Source: Rhizoctonia solani
Taxonomy: Eukaryota > Basidiomycota > Agaricomycetes > Cantharellales > Ceratobasidiaceae
Direction of reading: 5' to 3'
DNA: 64,000 bases
Assembly: GCF_016906535.1 (NCBI RefSeq)
Contig: NC_057375.1
Coordinates: 2,046,001 to 2,110,000, forward strand
The stretch's first letter is position 1; the number at the start of each line of letters is the position of its first letter. The notes beneath the pieces were generated by a model. It did no database searches, was not told the origin of the DNA, and saw only the letters and a list, made by a program, of their open reading frames with translations. Both the position numbers and the translations under genes were made by a program. Positions 35,405 through 50,089 of this stretch are shown piece after piece.

Positions 35405-38400
35405 TTTAATCGGATCGAATTAGAGTGGGGTAGAGGAGTAGTAGTAGTAGTAGTTGGTAGTACTATGAGTAGGATAGGAGGAATGACGAGTAGCCATCCA
35501 AACCATGGTCGTTTTATGCAACAATCCAAAGCTGGTTCTGGCCTGGCCCCCAGGGTCCGGCATGCAAACGCATGTTCGTCACACGAAACGAAAAAAGACG
35601 TGAAAACGTAAAAACAAAAAGCTAATCCGTCCTTGAACAAATTAGTTTCCCGGCCCTGTGAATCGGAGTTGTTTGCCTACCCTAATTTCTACTCTCCCCA
35701 CTCCCGCTCCCTTGCTCCCTGGCCTTGTGTGGTCTGGACCACATGTCCGCTCCTATTGCACTGTCAGCACACCGTACAGCACAAGAGGAAGGGGGGCAGA
35801 GCACTCGAGAACTTGGAGCTCATCGCCCCACACGTCATCTCTGTTCCATCCCCATTCCCTCTCTTCGCTACAGCGTGACACGTGACAAGTCACAGCGTTT
35901 AAACCGGATACTTTCTGATCCTCGAGGCGCGAACCAGACCATCGATCGGAACCTGCTTTTTCCGGAAGACGAGTTACAGAGACTTGGGAAACGTATATGT
36001 ACGCAAACGGAAGGAGCAGTACGTGCACATGGGATCCGTTGTCCGATAGGATTGGAACCTATTGAGAGAAACCTTGTCTGTCTGGGACAAGGCTCGCTCT
36101 CCTTGGCCCGTTGGTCGCGATCGCGAAACTCTCTTCGAGCTTGTCTATGACCCTACTTCGGCACATTCCCGCGCGTATATACGTATACACTTTTTTTTTT
36201 TGCTCGCTCGATGGCTCGTATAATCAAAAATTCGCTCCAAGATCGTACATAGTCGATATTCAGGATCGGTTTACATATCCTGGGAAACAACTTCTTACGC
36301 TTAGGCGAAATCTCTAACAACTAGGTTACCGCACGTCCACCCACCACGGCTGCTGCTTATGTCGTTGTACACTCATCAGGGCGGCCATCCCGGCCGAGAG
36401 GCTTCGGACATCTAACGCAAAAGATCGATCATGGCAAGTCGTCTACTAATAATAGCAGTCAAGTTACCGATTTCACGTTGTCTACGTCTATTTCGTGGGC
36501 GCTTACCATCCTGGGGCCTCCCACATACGTACACACACAGAGAGTTGCTTCTAATGGGTAGAATTTGTCCCACAAAGTATCGCCGACGGCCTTTTTCTCA
36601 TCAACCACCACCGTCTTTCACGATGTACATTCTCCGAATTAATCCTTGATCAACAACCCCCCGCACCGATCATTGCTCCACCCTCTCCCGTCGCTCGCGC
36701 GCAAATCACCCACCGCCACCACGAACGATGAATCAGCTAGGCTACGGCCAAGCCGGGACTTGCTGTACAAGGCAATATCGCCCTTCAAAGTTCGGACTGC
36801 CGAGGCTGAATATCATGCCTCGAGGGAGGGAAAAGAAAGCAGCATTGCGACTGGCAAAGGGATGGAATCAAACGGTAGGCGATACATACAAGCACAGGGA
36901 CATGACTACCCTAGGGACAGAATGAATACAATCAGATGGCAGGAATAGAACAAGCACAATACCTAAAAAGAAGAACTAAACGATCGCCTTGACAAAACGA
37001 AGTAAACACAAACGCCCTAGGGATAACTTAATCCGCAGCCTTTTAGAAGATACAACACGGTGCCCGAGCTCGTCCAGTACCCGGTGGCTATACACGGACA
37101 ACGCTCTCCGCCTCCAGATACGTGTCCTCCCGGCCCGGTCAGTTCGTGGAGAGTGGTTAGTTCTCATTGGTTGACGATGGGGTTCGTTATAGGAATAAAG
37201 AACGACAACATCTCAAACGCAGGATTATCCAGGGATCCACCCTCTCATCCCCCGCACAACCTTGGCCCCACCCCTTTATTTCCCGACCCCGCCTAGCGAG
37301 TATGTAAAACTATCTCTTATTGCGTAAAACTCTTATCGTACCAGCTTGTACCCAGTGATCAGCACTCGCCTCTCTTTTTTCGCAAAACACGACCTCCCAG
37401 TCTCGCAGTCTCACAACCTCGCACCTAGACTCCAACTTGGGCGGAGGCGATCGATCCTCATCCACTTCCCTGTACATCACAACAATTACACGGTCTGCCC
37501 CCTCCTCCCCTCTCTCCCCCGCACAGACATCGCAACTTTCGAATTCACCAGTCGGATGCGTGTACATTTCCCCTAGTTGATAGAAGTGCGTGGTATTTCC
37601 CCGGTTGAACGAGTGCGTGCTCGGAGATATCAAAGGCGTGGCAGAACAGGAAGAGGTTCGAGTCTGGAGTACGAAGGCGGAGGAGAGGGGATGCGGGGGC
37701 GGTTGATCGATGATCGACTGCCTCCCCCTTGGCTCTTGATCTCATCTTCGTTCACTTCTACTCTCACCCACTCACTCACTCACACTCATACGCCCGTCCA
37801 AGCGCATTCTATTTCTTATCTTCGACCTCCTTCTCTCATTTCACTCGCGGCGATCTTCATCCTGGCCAGGTTCTCTAATTTCCCAAGTGCATCCGAATTA
37901 AGCTAGGTACTATCTAAGCTTAAAGATTGATGGGTGCGGGGTAAGACTGAGGTACCGGCGCACACGTATAAAACCTGACAATGCGTGGTTCTTGATCCAT
38001 CGGCTCTTTCTACGGTTCGTATTCCCGTCAGTTCATGAGGGTTGTATGCTGAGGATCGGTGGTACGTTTGCAGTTTTGCTTATCCATCCAGGAGAGAGAT
38101 AAAGAGAAAGGGCTACGCAAGACGAGTTACCCGAATATGCACGTCGCAAGGGCCAAACTGTAAGTTAATATTGTATTTTTTCAGTGATGGTCTGTGCAGG
38201 GGCGTCATCTCGGATCGACGAGCTTAACTGCTCGAGGGATGAACCTAACCGGACAAGCCCCAGAGACTAGCACAAATTCATTATAATCAATAAACTGTAC
38301 ACTGAATACTGTGCTCATCTACACCCACGTGTTAATTATTAATTCAATGAAAAAAATTTCTTGCCGATACACATCGATAATTGTCCCCGACCGCCACTCG

Positions 38401-41400
38401 CTCGTTCACGAGGATAAATTTCACAAGTCAACGGATTGTTCTCATTAGCCATCTCCCTTATCTATCTGTCCTGCGGTTGGATCGCACCACCCAAACTCAG
38501 GGACACAATATTAACATAACACGGTGGAGCAGCTCCGCACGTGATCGTGCTTTTCTAAAAGGACACGCGCCTGCGTCACTCTTCCTTGTCACACACACGG
38601 TATACACTCATTTCCGCTCTTTTCGGCAACTTATGATCTGGTCCTGTACAGCTCCCTTCCCCTTGAGGGTCAATTTGGCTTTTAAGGCCAAGACCGAGTT
38701 GGGGTGTAAAAGGTCTATGACGCAAAAAAAAAACTGAATAGGTCGCTCACGGCGACTCTTGTAAAACGACATGTCCGAGGAAAATTGCATAATAACAATA
38801 TTAAAATCAAGAAGAAGAAACGGGTCGTTGTCCCCTTCCCCTCTTTACCTATTCCGTAATCGATTGCGCTCGTTCGTGTGTCGAACGGACAAGCTGGTAA
38901 CGTCAGCGGCGTTGTCAAACCCGCCTTCGATTTCGATGGGTGGCGAGCCTATTATGTTTTATCCCTACCAGACGCCTCGACGTCATATCCACGAGGTATA
39001 GATTGATCCATCCAACACAGATGGGTTGATTGTTCTATTTAAGCTTGCGAATGGGTCTCATGACCTGCAGCCATCATGGCCCCCTGGGAAACTGCCTCTC
39101 GCTCGGTGTCTAGACCGGCGTTCGAGAGGTAAAGACGTAGACATAGAAAGAGAAAGAGAGACAGGGGGAGGCGCAAAAAGGACACCGCTGCTTCATATTA
39201 AATCAATAGCCTTCAGTAGGATGCCCGTGGCACGTTTTGGGGGATCCTCTTTACCTTTTAGTCCAAAATAGGCAATCTGACACATGAATGGCCAAGTCCT
39301 GTGACCTCGACATGTAGACTTTTAAGGAATAGAGTCGCGCATTGTTTTCTTGATTATACTATATATGGGTCGGAATTGGCGCGGGTCCAGACTTACCGAG
39401 GCCAGGAAGCTTTGATCGTCGCTGTATGGACCTGAATCTCAGGGCTGGCAAACAACACTGTGCTTGTTTCCTTCCCGCTCGATCATATTTCAGCCCTACG
39501 AGAAGCTGCATTCGCCCACGTCATGTAGCATCATCAAGCAGCATCGGCTGCGAAAGCCCGACCGCCATATATATCCGGTTGGGGGTGTCACCCATGGGCA
39601 TACGCACAACCATGCGTGTGGTCGCCATCGACTACACCTGGATCAGAAGCAACGAAAAATTTTCTCATACATGTGCTCAAGCCGATATCCGCGGGGAATT
39701 GGATGATCGTAGTCAAGGTATACACCAACTAGATGTACAATGTAGCTTAAATGATGGGAAATTTTTTGCGCACGGCCAACCCAATCTCACGCCAGAGCAT
39801 TTCCAGACATGTGAATATACACGTTGAAATGCCGGGTACAAACCACGCGTTTCGGTTATTTCGGTTTTGACCACCAAAATTTTTTATTGTGATATTCCCA
39901 AAGGATTGTCAGGTTCGCAGGTGGGTACGATGTGGCAATCAACAAGCGCTCGGGTGGCTAATCATGTAGACTTTCAGGGTTCTATGCCACGGGCTCGTTC
40001 GGGTTAATTTCCTAATACCTTGGGCGCTTTGTAGAGGACCAAATGTAAATTGTATTGCCACCAATAGGTGATTCCTCTCCGTCTCCGAGTATTGGGGGCC
40101 GCGTGGTTGCGGTTGAAAAGGGCTTTCTTCCATCTATTCATTGGATGGCGATGTTGACTCGGCCCTCTACGCCTGGTTTTCCCCAACTCTACAATGATTC
40201 GACAGTGTGAATACAGGCACGCGGCATCGATTCTAGCTCAAAGGCAGGGAACGCTAACATAATTATTCTTCCCCTTGCATGCGATCCGAATGATAACGAT
40301 GCTATTCGTACAAAGAAATCAACACAAGCTCGCCGCAGCAAACGAGTAATTCAGCGGCACGAATCTATTATCCGCCGGGCGATGAATCGATGGAAGCTAG
40401 AAACCTCTCTCTAGTCTGGTACAACAAACACGAGGGTGGGTAGCGCCGAAATCAGACCCGGCGATCCGCGACGATCGTCGATCACAAACAAACAACAACG
40501 TGGTAAACCTGACCAGTTGCTAGGTAATCCGACACTAATTATCCTAAAAAAGAATTCTGTCGGGGTTGAGAAATTAGGGCGACGGGGTTGTAGCGAACGA
40601 TGAATATGATGAATGTGGGGTACACCGTCGCTATCCAACAAATCGAAACGAGCCATATCCCACGTGGGTTAACACCCCGTTCATCCTTGTGACTCCCGAG
40701 CCTCACGAATTGCTCAGCGATTTAGGCGCAAGTTTGAAAATGATGTATCCAACTCATGCGTCGCCGTGTTTTGATGCCTGTCGGGAATTCAATATAAACA
40801 ACGTGGCGGGCGACACAATTCGGGTCGATAAGTAGGCACGGTAATATGCGAGCCTCGGCCAGATACGACGGGTTTTAAAATCCTGCCAAATTCTGACAGG
40901 TTTGGTACTCGAGATTTGCAAGATTGCGTACTTGGGCTCTTCATTGGACGTAAAGATAGCCATTGATCATTAGTGCAAAGGTCCGCCATTACGATATCCA
41001 AGTCCAAGGAGTAAGAAGCCTAGGAGTCTTTCGCCGCGGTAGCAAGTGTCGGCGGTTGCGTGAACGGATTGACTATTCGTTACGGTCAACAACCAAGTAT
41101 AATAGTTAGGTCACCGACGTAGATGAGATCATAGATGGCATAAGCTGGGGCTGGATCGATCGAGATTATATCTTAGAAGCCGCACTGGGCGCTGTGCGGA
41201 GAACTAGATATTCTGTCAAAGAGATGCACAAGTGAACCAGGAGTTTGCCGACTGAGTATCTCAAGGTTCGAGCAACGAGGTATTAGCCGTGATAACCCAG
41301 TCTGAGGATGCTTTGCAACCCATGAACTGGAACGCACTAGTCAAGGTAAAGTAGCAGCTCGAGTGCCTATTGACTGATATAGGGGTCGATACGCTTCAGG

Positions 41401-44400
41401 CAGGGTACAGCAGCTTTCGGGCCCAGGTCACCAATTCGTGCTATCGATAGAGGCTCCAGCTCGAGAGATTTAATCAAAAGATTTGAGGTTCGCATAGCCC
41501 AGCCAAGCGTTGGGGATACAAGATGGTTGAAGAGCGTGGCACAACCCCCAAGTGCACCACTCTGCTGTCACATGCAAAGACCCCTTCGGATGTAGAGTCT
41601 AGGCATCGCGATGGAGCCAGATCACGTGTGATAGTGCACCACCAATTATGCTTCGCAATTTCTCAAGCAAGAGCATATTCAACTTCACCCATAATCCAAA
41701 AAGTTATTATTCCTGCTCCCATTGTCTTTGCTAGATGCCACTCATTTTGTAAATAGATATAGGAGTCATGTGCGGTAGCTCTTGCGCCCATTCACTTTTG
41801 GTACTCGAATAGGGGGCGCCACCTATCGAGATAAACAAAGCCATGCTTATTTGAGGATAGGAATGTCACGCTCTTCACTTCTCGCAGTCTTCTAGTTAAG
41901 ACCAATTGTACGAGTGTCTCGCACTACTTGCTCAACCCACGGCTAACATTCGCTGGTATATGAGAGATGGTAATTAAAGCCGTGCATCATGTACATAAAA
42001 TGCTACGAGAGAACTGCTGATAGCTTAATACCCGATTAGGAATGCCCTTGAGCTCGACACCTGTTCGTGGTGAACCCATGACTATGTGTTGAGGTCACTG
42101 GTTTTATCTTGGTGCGAGATATTCGGCACCTTTGAACGGCCTGAAAGCCTTTGGTAAAAAATGCGCCAGAACATGGGAGGTTGAGTCGGTATATAGTTTG
42201 TGGTTTATCATGCTTGAGCCAAAACACTGGCCAACAATGAGGCAATAAGATGAAACGCGTATGGGTGCTTCAGCAGTGCTCAGAAATGAACCTGTGACTC
42301 CAATGAAGATCCCATATATGTGCCGATAGTTTGAATTCGTAGGTATATGCGCATGGATACCAACCGGAACGTATTAGATCTTCCTCAAAGGAGCCATCAT
42401 TATTATTCAGCTATTTAGGCCGAGAGTTAAGGCTACCGTAAAGTTGGGCTATGTTCAGGTCCCACTATAAATTTTTGAATAGGGGATGTGCTACTATGTT
42501 GCCACTTACGATTCCGGCAACAAGAACCTCGATATGAAGCATCTGTTACGTTTAAATTAACTGATAATCGCTTAATGGGATGGATCTAAGTGCTTGGGAG
42601 GATCGAATGTAAGGTACGCATCTTAATTGCCCGTTTTATCAACTTATCGGACTTGGCACACTCAAGAAGAAGGGACGAACATGGGTCCGTAGTACATGGA
42701 CGAGAATTCCGAGCAAGAATGCTTTCGCTTAATTCCGTTTCTGCATGGTTGGCTAGGGATTGTTTCTGAATCTTTATTAGTTCGTGATCAAGGGCTGTTG
42801 GAAAATGTTCTATTTCTAGCGACAGTGTGACTAGTGTGATTTTGTTCAGCTTCCGCTCAAATAGACCGAAACGAATGTCAATTACGCGTACGGATATTAG
42901 CCATTGGATAAAAACAAAAACTCGGTATCAGACAATTGCGCGATTTGTGCTAAATTAAATCTTCAGTTGCACGTGGTTTCATAAAGTATGTGGATGAACG
43001 CTGGTTAAGTTTCTGTACAAAATTCGTCGCGGTGCCAATTTGGAGCCAAATTGATGACGAGTTTCACGTAAATTCGCTGTCAATTCATGGATACTATTAA
43101 ATCCAATAAGAAGTAAGCCAAACTGATGTTTTGTCTTGTCTAACCTTATTCTATTGTACTTGTGGGATATATTGAGGCTGACAAGATTACACGGTTCTGT
43201 ACCGATTAAGGTGCTGTAGAGATAAGCGTGCACAGGTGTCATGTTGCGGTAGGCTGTAACCCTTCCTGAAACAGGTTAAATGCAAATCCTGCGGAAATTC
43301 AATTTTCTTAGCAACTTGATGAAATGAAGATAGTGAAACGGTGCATTAAAATCACTAAATCTGGTATGATCTTAGCATAATACACTTATCACGAGGAGTG
43401 GCTTATTGGTTTCAGCACCACGTGAACCAATAAGTTAATAAAGCTATCACATATCACTCGGTCACTTGCTAGCCTGACTACTGTAACAGACCACTATAAC
43501 CAGGGAACTCCAATGTCACGCCATGGTTACATGCACAAGGTTGTGTCTCGGTTTGCATGGTCAGTCTATAACATTGAGTACAGTTGAACACACGGCGTGG
43601 GCAGTAATCGATACAACTCGCGGTAGGTAGGACATGTCGTTAAGCGCGTTGGAGTATGTAGTCTCGCCAATAGTTCCTTCCAGATGTTTTGTTGTAATAT
43701 TAGGCTGCACCAAATTTATTCAAGAGTGTGTTAACCACCTACATTAAAGGAAAAATGGGGTGGCTTTAAATGGCGAGTACACATGTTATCTATACTTCAA
43801 CCCCAGCTTAATCCCCAAATTCGATGGTAACAGTCGAAGATGGTCTACCATCAATTTACGGAAGGTAAGACACCGACAAAGCGTCCCAAAATCATGGATA
43901 CGCGATTTTCCGAGCAACCGTTTGGATTCATTATTTGAGCACCCAATGGGAACTCTTGAGGCGTGTATGCTGCGAAATTTGTTAATACAAATGACTTGCT
44001 ACTCTTGAAATTATTCACTCATAGACGAGACCTCCTTTGTACATGGTCTCAGATCCGGTGGCAAGGTATTTCCAGGTGTTCCTGTATGATTAGAGATCGC
44101 TTGCATCTCATCAAGCGCGTTTGACACAAAGTGAAATACATGATGCTGATTCATCTACCCGTTCATAGCACGCCCGAGCATTGAATAACTTTCACTGATG
44201 TCATGAGGAGAAGCTGCTTGTTTACTAGTGCAGGTATTAACAGTCATGTACTAATGTTCCTGAGCGAAAATTCTGAATGTATAAGCATTAAGTTATCCAG
44301 GAGTATTCTGATTGTTTTCGACTTGAGCGGTATAAATATTCAACCTCTCGCGCTCATTACCTAGTTGCTCTCTGGGGCTAACATAGTGGCCTCCCAATAT

Positions 44401-45817
44401 ACATTTGACTTTCATCTTGCCGCCTACTGTAATCACTTTAAATGTGCTCTCCCAAAGGTCGACACACATTTTGTTCTGGGTGTAAAAAAATTAACCACTC
44501 CGCTCTTGAGACTGGTACCCAGTAGTGTATTTGGCACCGCTGAGGAAATGGCTCCATTTTAATAACAATAATGTTTTATAGGAACGGATGAGGCGATCAA
44601 CAGGTTTCAAATATTCAAGCAACTCATAGATCTAGAGGATTTTTGGTAGTAGTCGCTCAATTAGTTTAAGACACTTGAGTATCCATTTTCAAAGTGGCTG
44701 CTCTTCTATGAACACATCGAGTAGGAAATACAATTTTAAGTTGATTATTGATTTCTAGTATGGCAGTTTAGATGGGTTTTTTGAATGGATTTTGAAAGTA
44801 ACCAAATATACCGTCTGTATCCCCGACTGTTCCTACACAAGATGGCCTGGTCATCACCCCAAATAAAATGCTGATTCTTGAGTTCACTGATCGTTAAGCA
44901 ATATAATGTGGGGCAAGGTATTAGTGACTACATGTCATCATCATGTTATCCATATACGATGCGTGCATTGGCTACAGTCCAATCAAAGTTGTAGATTTGA
45001 GAGCAGGAGATCTACCTTTCATTGTCAAACCGGTTAATGTGTACCTGGATCCAGGTTCTTGTTGGATTTTCGATATCTCGCATTCACGTTACATACTTAT
45101 TACCTCTTACGATCGTGATGTATTATATATGAACGAACGCGTGTTCTCTCTTTCCTTAGTTCTCTACGCGAACGTAGTACGAGCTAAGGTATTTTCCTCT
45201 AATATTTTCTCTCATATTTATCATGCTTATAGTACCTGTAGATACATTCGTATAGCTCCCGAACTACTCACCTTAAAAGTTCTACCATCCCAAGGAACAA
45301 CGCTTTCCAATCTAAGCCACGGAGTCCATGGCTCACAATTGACTGCAGGATAATTTACGTTTGAAATCTCTACGCGATTCCGATGCCGACAGTGAATTTG
45401 AATAATATGTTCCTACGATATTATCTGCTCACAATTGAATTATATACTCTGATAGCGTGAATGCCGATGAGAAAGAAGCAATTTAAACACGTTGAAGGAT
45501 GGGCCCTGTTCACTTCAGAATCCGGAGAGTTCATATTTGGTGGAAGCTCAGCATGAAACCCATAGAGACATGAAAAGAATGCCTTTTCCATACAATGCGT
45601 TAAGTCCATAATGATTTCTTGAATATGGAGACCTAGCTTCTAAGAGATAGAGTCGTGTCTGAAGTCATATGCAAAATGGTTGCGCTAGGCGAGTATAGAG
45701 GAATGACCTTAGCCAACCTATGTAAAGAATATCACGTAAAATAGTGCTTTCATTGATAGTCAACATGATCCCAGTGAAATACAAGCCATAGTCTTACTCA
45801 AAAACACAAGTCTATCC
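35405..45817. other. 10.4-kb region without a supported gene
   Basis: No open frame above about 150 codons and none with a family motif. The first 3 kb (to about 38.3 kb) is CT/GA-rich with simple repeats: GTA triplets near 35440, a T run at 36191, ACTC repeats at 37760. From about 39.3 kb the DNA is more AT-rich and looks like old non-coding or decayed repeat DNA. Small palindromes occur (CAATTTGG/CCAAATTG at 43036..43053; CCCACGTGGG at 40659). No tRNA, rRNA or transposase was recognised. CACGTGAC at 35879. Confidence 0.5.
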
Positions 45818-46437
45818 TCAACCGGATTCGCATTGTACAAAGTTATTCCCCTGAGCACCCGTGTGCGTAATAAGACCTTTCGAAGTACGCGATTAGTGAT
45901 TAGACAGACGATAAGAAAGCTATATCCATACCACAGTACGCCGCATCTGAGCCCCTTATACTGCCGATGATAACCCGATCAGGACCGGGGCTTTCACCAG
46001 TATATACTTTGTTTTGGAAAATAGGGAACTCGAACAAAGGGGCCTTGCAGTTAGGTGAAAACACGAAACCTAGTCGAAACGTTGGCAAGGGCGGCCTAGT
46101 ATATTATTCGAGTGATTATAACATACCCTCTCTATTGTTAAATCTATGGGGATACTTGTTTTTACCAATCTGCCCAGGTGGGCCTTGGGCAACGCGACTG
46201 GCGGCTGCCGAGGCGGCTCTCTCGACTTGTGTGGAGGTAAACGCGTTCCCTGGGCACATAAACTTCGGTTAGCGCATTGGACGACGCGATTATTCGTCAC
46301 GACATACTTCCACACTTCCCTGATGCTGACCCACTAATTGTTCGTTTAGCCAAATCAGATACTTCGGTAGTAGGAGTTGGGAATGCGAGTGCTATAGCGG
46401 AGAGTGCCAAGGCTACGAAGGGCTTGAGAGCGACCAT
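45818..46437 (-). CDS. secreted guanyl-specific ribonuclease, RNase T1 family (array copy 1)
   Basis: Four exons, 46437..46308, 46249..46127, 46069..45932 and 45876..45818 (130, 123, 138, 59 nt), give 149 residues. A signal peptide (MVALKPFVALALSAIALA) is followed by a dibasic Kex2-type site (LAKR), suggesting a short propeptide. Residues matching the RNase T1 catalytic set are present: KYPHRF (Tyr, His40), FNNRE (base-binding Glu46), FEFP (Glu58), PDRVI (Arg77) and ITHTG (His92); QCE near the end carries the last cysteine. The loop GAQGNNF that contacts guanine is kept. Expected to cleave RNA 3' of G outside the cell. Exon sizes match copy 3 exactly, so both derive from one duplication. Confidence 0.93.
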
Positions 46438-47284
46438 CTTTGAGCGAGGATAGTGACGAGGACAAGAAGGAGGAAGATAGTTGGTTGTTGTCTGACAGAG
46501 TAGCACAGAGCTCGCTTAAGTAGTCAATAAAGGACTTCCGGTGGCTCGGGATCAGTAAAGTAGCATCTGCTCCGCGATCTTCTCTTGTTATCGAACCATA
46601 TGATTTCCATATTGGTTGTATTCCGATGCATTGTTCGGTTAGACGCCACAGCCTCGGCGCTCTCGAATTGGCATGGCTACCGAGTTGAATAAAAAAGTAT
46701 TGAGTTGTGCATGTGCAGTGTCATAGCTATGAGAAGGGTCAGGCGGTTAGAAGGTTGGGCGGTGCCGAAACCAAGACGCGCTGTCAAGCGCCGGCTTCGA
46801 GCTACCGACGGTTGGCAGCCAGGATACCATATCTGTCGGTAATCTGTCGTTTTGCGTTTGAGATGGGTTGCAAGACCATGAGGGCAGGTGAAGCTAATTT
46901 AATCGTTTAAACGGCGTGGTGTGCTCACTACTAATATTTGTAGGGCTGTTGGCCTTATAAATAATATATTGGAAGACCGGGGATTTTTTAATCAACATCA
47001 CAGGGGATACATTATTCGGTCCATAATTTAGGCCTTAACCATTCATACAGGCTTTTCAGCCAAATAGTCATGGCTGTCAAAGGTATGAGCATTGGGTGAT
47101 GGTATCTTCGGACATATGTGGTCTGCTTTCAAGTTCTATACTGGCATAACTGAGCCGTCTAGGCACGCCTTTCAATGGAATAGCCAGGGGAACATATTAT
47201 GTAGTATCAGTATGCATCATGGCACCTTTTTCAAAGTTAGGCTATTAGGTACTAAAATAATTGCGAAGACGCTACGCACCACAG
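46438..47284. other. upstream region of RNase copy 1
   Basis: Part of this DNA (about 46440-46690) resembles the region upstream of copy 3 (49440-49690): both hold TTGGTTGT followed by TTCCG, and a block GC[AG]CTCTCGAAT. It probably duplicated together with the gene. No gene between 46690 and 47284 was supported. Confidence 0.5.
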
Positions 47285-47890
47285 AAAGCTAGATCAGCGC
47301 TCGTTATACAACCAATAACGACCCAATCAGGGCTTGGGTTACGACCTGTAAAAGCTCTCGTCTTGAAATTAGGAAACTCGTAGGGGGGAGGCTTGTAATC
47401 AGGCGATAAGTCGAAGCCTCGCTGAAGGAAAATCGGGGAGGGGGGTTGGCTGTATCACTCAAATAATAATGCCATACCCTCTCCGTTATGAAATCTGCGG
47501 AGGTACGTATTTCTACTTGCTCTCAATCCCCAGCGAGATGGGTCTTAGCCACAGGGGCAATTATCTCAGCTTCAATCGCAGTGAAATTGACCTGTTTCTA
47601 GTTACGTAGGCGGTGACCATGTTGGACTCTAAAACTGCTTCCTACAACGGACTTCTACGTCTTGATGAGCCCACCCTTGCCAATCACGTTCGCTTGCGTA
47701 TATTAGAGTTTTCGATACTAAAGGTATACGTAGAAGATGCCAGCGTCACAGCTGAAATTGCTGGAGGCGCGCGACTCTGAATGATAATCCGTGTTTGAGC
47801 AAGAGCGAGAGCAAGAGGATGGTGAGAATGGCCACAAACCTTTCGAGGAATGCCGATATATGCTTACTTAATGATACATAGATAGCTACT
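47285..47890 (-). pseudogene. broken RNase T1-family copy (array copy 2)
   Basis: The third exon is recognisable and open (about 47420..47285): FDLSPDYKPPPYEFP keeps the Glu58 position, but the aligned Arg77 is Trp (PSPDWVVIG) and the cysteine found as NC/DC/GC in the other copies is Tyr (PDY). The second exon (about 47592..47470) has TGA after HLAGD and lacks the YPH motif in frame. The first exon remnant (about 47860..47740) keeps a hydrophobic leader (FVAILTILLLSLLL) but no Kex2 site. No fourth exon was found. Non-functional as read. Confidence 0.8.
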
Positions 47891-48815
47891 AGTAGCTTGG
47901 AGGTCGGTAACGGGCTGCCTCTCCTCGGATTTTGTTTCGTGACTAAGCTCGTATGGTTCCTGTATTGACTATTTTCCAGCACATTGTCCGTTCCAGTGCC
48001 GCAGTCTTGGAGTTCTAGATTTGCTGGGACGTCAAGCCGGAGTGAGTAAAAGTACTTAGTTGTATACGTGGAAGTCCATAAGAGGAGAAGAGAGATGTTC
48101 AGAGAATTCCACAGGATCAAATTGGGCAACAGTTACTAATATCAAGCATTTACCCAAATAAGATATCATTGCGGTAACAACGAGCGCTGAATCGTATTAA
48201 GCTGATATGACCCCCTGTGGCCATTGGGGACTGCGGAAGAACCACGACACCAAGAGGAAGTACTTTATCTCGGTTTCAAACTGGTCATTTGGGTCGTTTA
48301 AAGGGTGCAGTTATATCCTTTCTGATATTGTGGCCCTCGTATGTATATATATGCGTACTTTAACTAAATCCCAATGTCCCGGAGGCACCATATAGTTTCA
48401 TACACTTGTCTGTCGAGTACCATGAATAAGCAAGAAGGCAAGTACCGCGATCGTATAATGAGCGTATGTACAAGCCACAATGAAACACATTAATACAAAT
48501 AACCCTTCAATGCACCACTAAAGATCCCGGGGGGTGGCCCAGGGATGAGAGTCTCAAGATTAGCATATGCAGCAATAACGTCTCTTAGTTAGATACCGTA
48601 GAAGTCATGTGTGATTTACATTTCAAAGGTAGAAGGTTCCTCTGTAGAATCCGTGAGCCATTAGCCATACTAGGGTCAATACACGAGTAATGTTGGCTCT
48701 ATCCGTCTGGTGAGAATGGGGTTTGCAATCAAATATCAATTCATTCGAAATCAATACGACCCCAGTCAAGTACAAATCATAGCCCTATATATTGAAGCAT
48801 CGCTCACGCCCGCCC
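47891..48815. other. spacer and 3' flank of RNase copy 3
   Basis: Mostly featureless. Around 48749-48796, CCCAGTCAAGTACAAATCATAG-like sequence matches the 3' flank of copy 1 (45770-45795), indicating that the duplication included downstream DNA. Confidence 0.5.
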
Positions 48816-49438
<623 letters not shown>

Positions 49439-50089
49439 AGCTGATTGAAGACAGAGAAGAAATTGTAGGAGGGTGCTTGTTATCGAAGAAAGCATCATTG
49501 AGTTCGTATATATACTAGAATGAAGGACTTGTGATGACTCCGCGCTGGCAAAAGGAGCGCCGGTCCCTCGATTTTCTTCCGTGATCGAACGCATACATTT
49601 TCCATTTTGGTTGTGTTCCGGTATACTGTCCGGTCGAATGTCGCATCTTGGCACTCTCGAATCGGTATGGCTGCCAAGGGGTCGTCATGGTAGATGTTTG
49701 GCTGCACCTGTGCAAGTCCATAAGAAGAGGAAGGCGATGAACGGACTTGACGGGACCGAATCGGGGTACTGTGCCTGACATCGGATTTGATGAATGGCCG
49801 TTTGATTGAATAATCGTCAGGGGTAACAGCTAGCGCCGGCCGCCAGTCGAGGCACTGTGCCTATCAGTGTTGCATGCTCGTGCTTGTCGAATGACTCATG
49901 ATGTGTTTCAAGGATAGGTGCTCTCGACCATTTAGTCTGTGTGGTACAAACTCATGTACTGACTGAGTCCGATCGAGGACCACATAAATCCACTCAAATG
50001 AGTTTTGTTTAAAAAATTCAATTGTTCTCTTCATTGAACCACCCGTTTACCCAAGTTAAAAGTACAAAGAAATGAAAAATGAAAGACTT
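49439..50089. promoter_or_regulatory. upstream region of RNase copy 3
   Basis: 651 bases without a gene. TATATATA at about 49507 (promoter for copy 3). Blocks shared with copy 1's upstream DNA run to about 49690. Confidence 0.5.

Noticed and set aside
35441..35462. GTA triplet run as possible regulatory repeat
   Set aside because: A short simple repeat without partner sites; treated as a microsatellite.
43036..43053. Palindrome CAATTTGG-AG-CCAAATTG
   Set aside because: Eight-base arms are expected by chance in several kilobases of AT-rich DNA; not near a gene.
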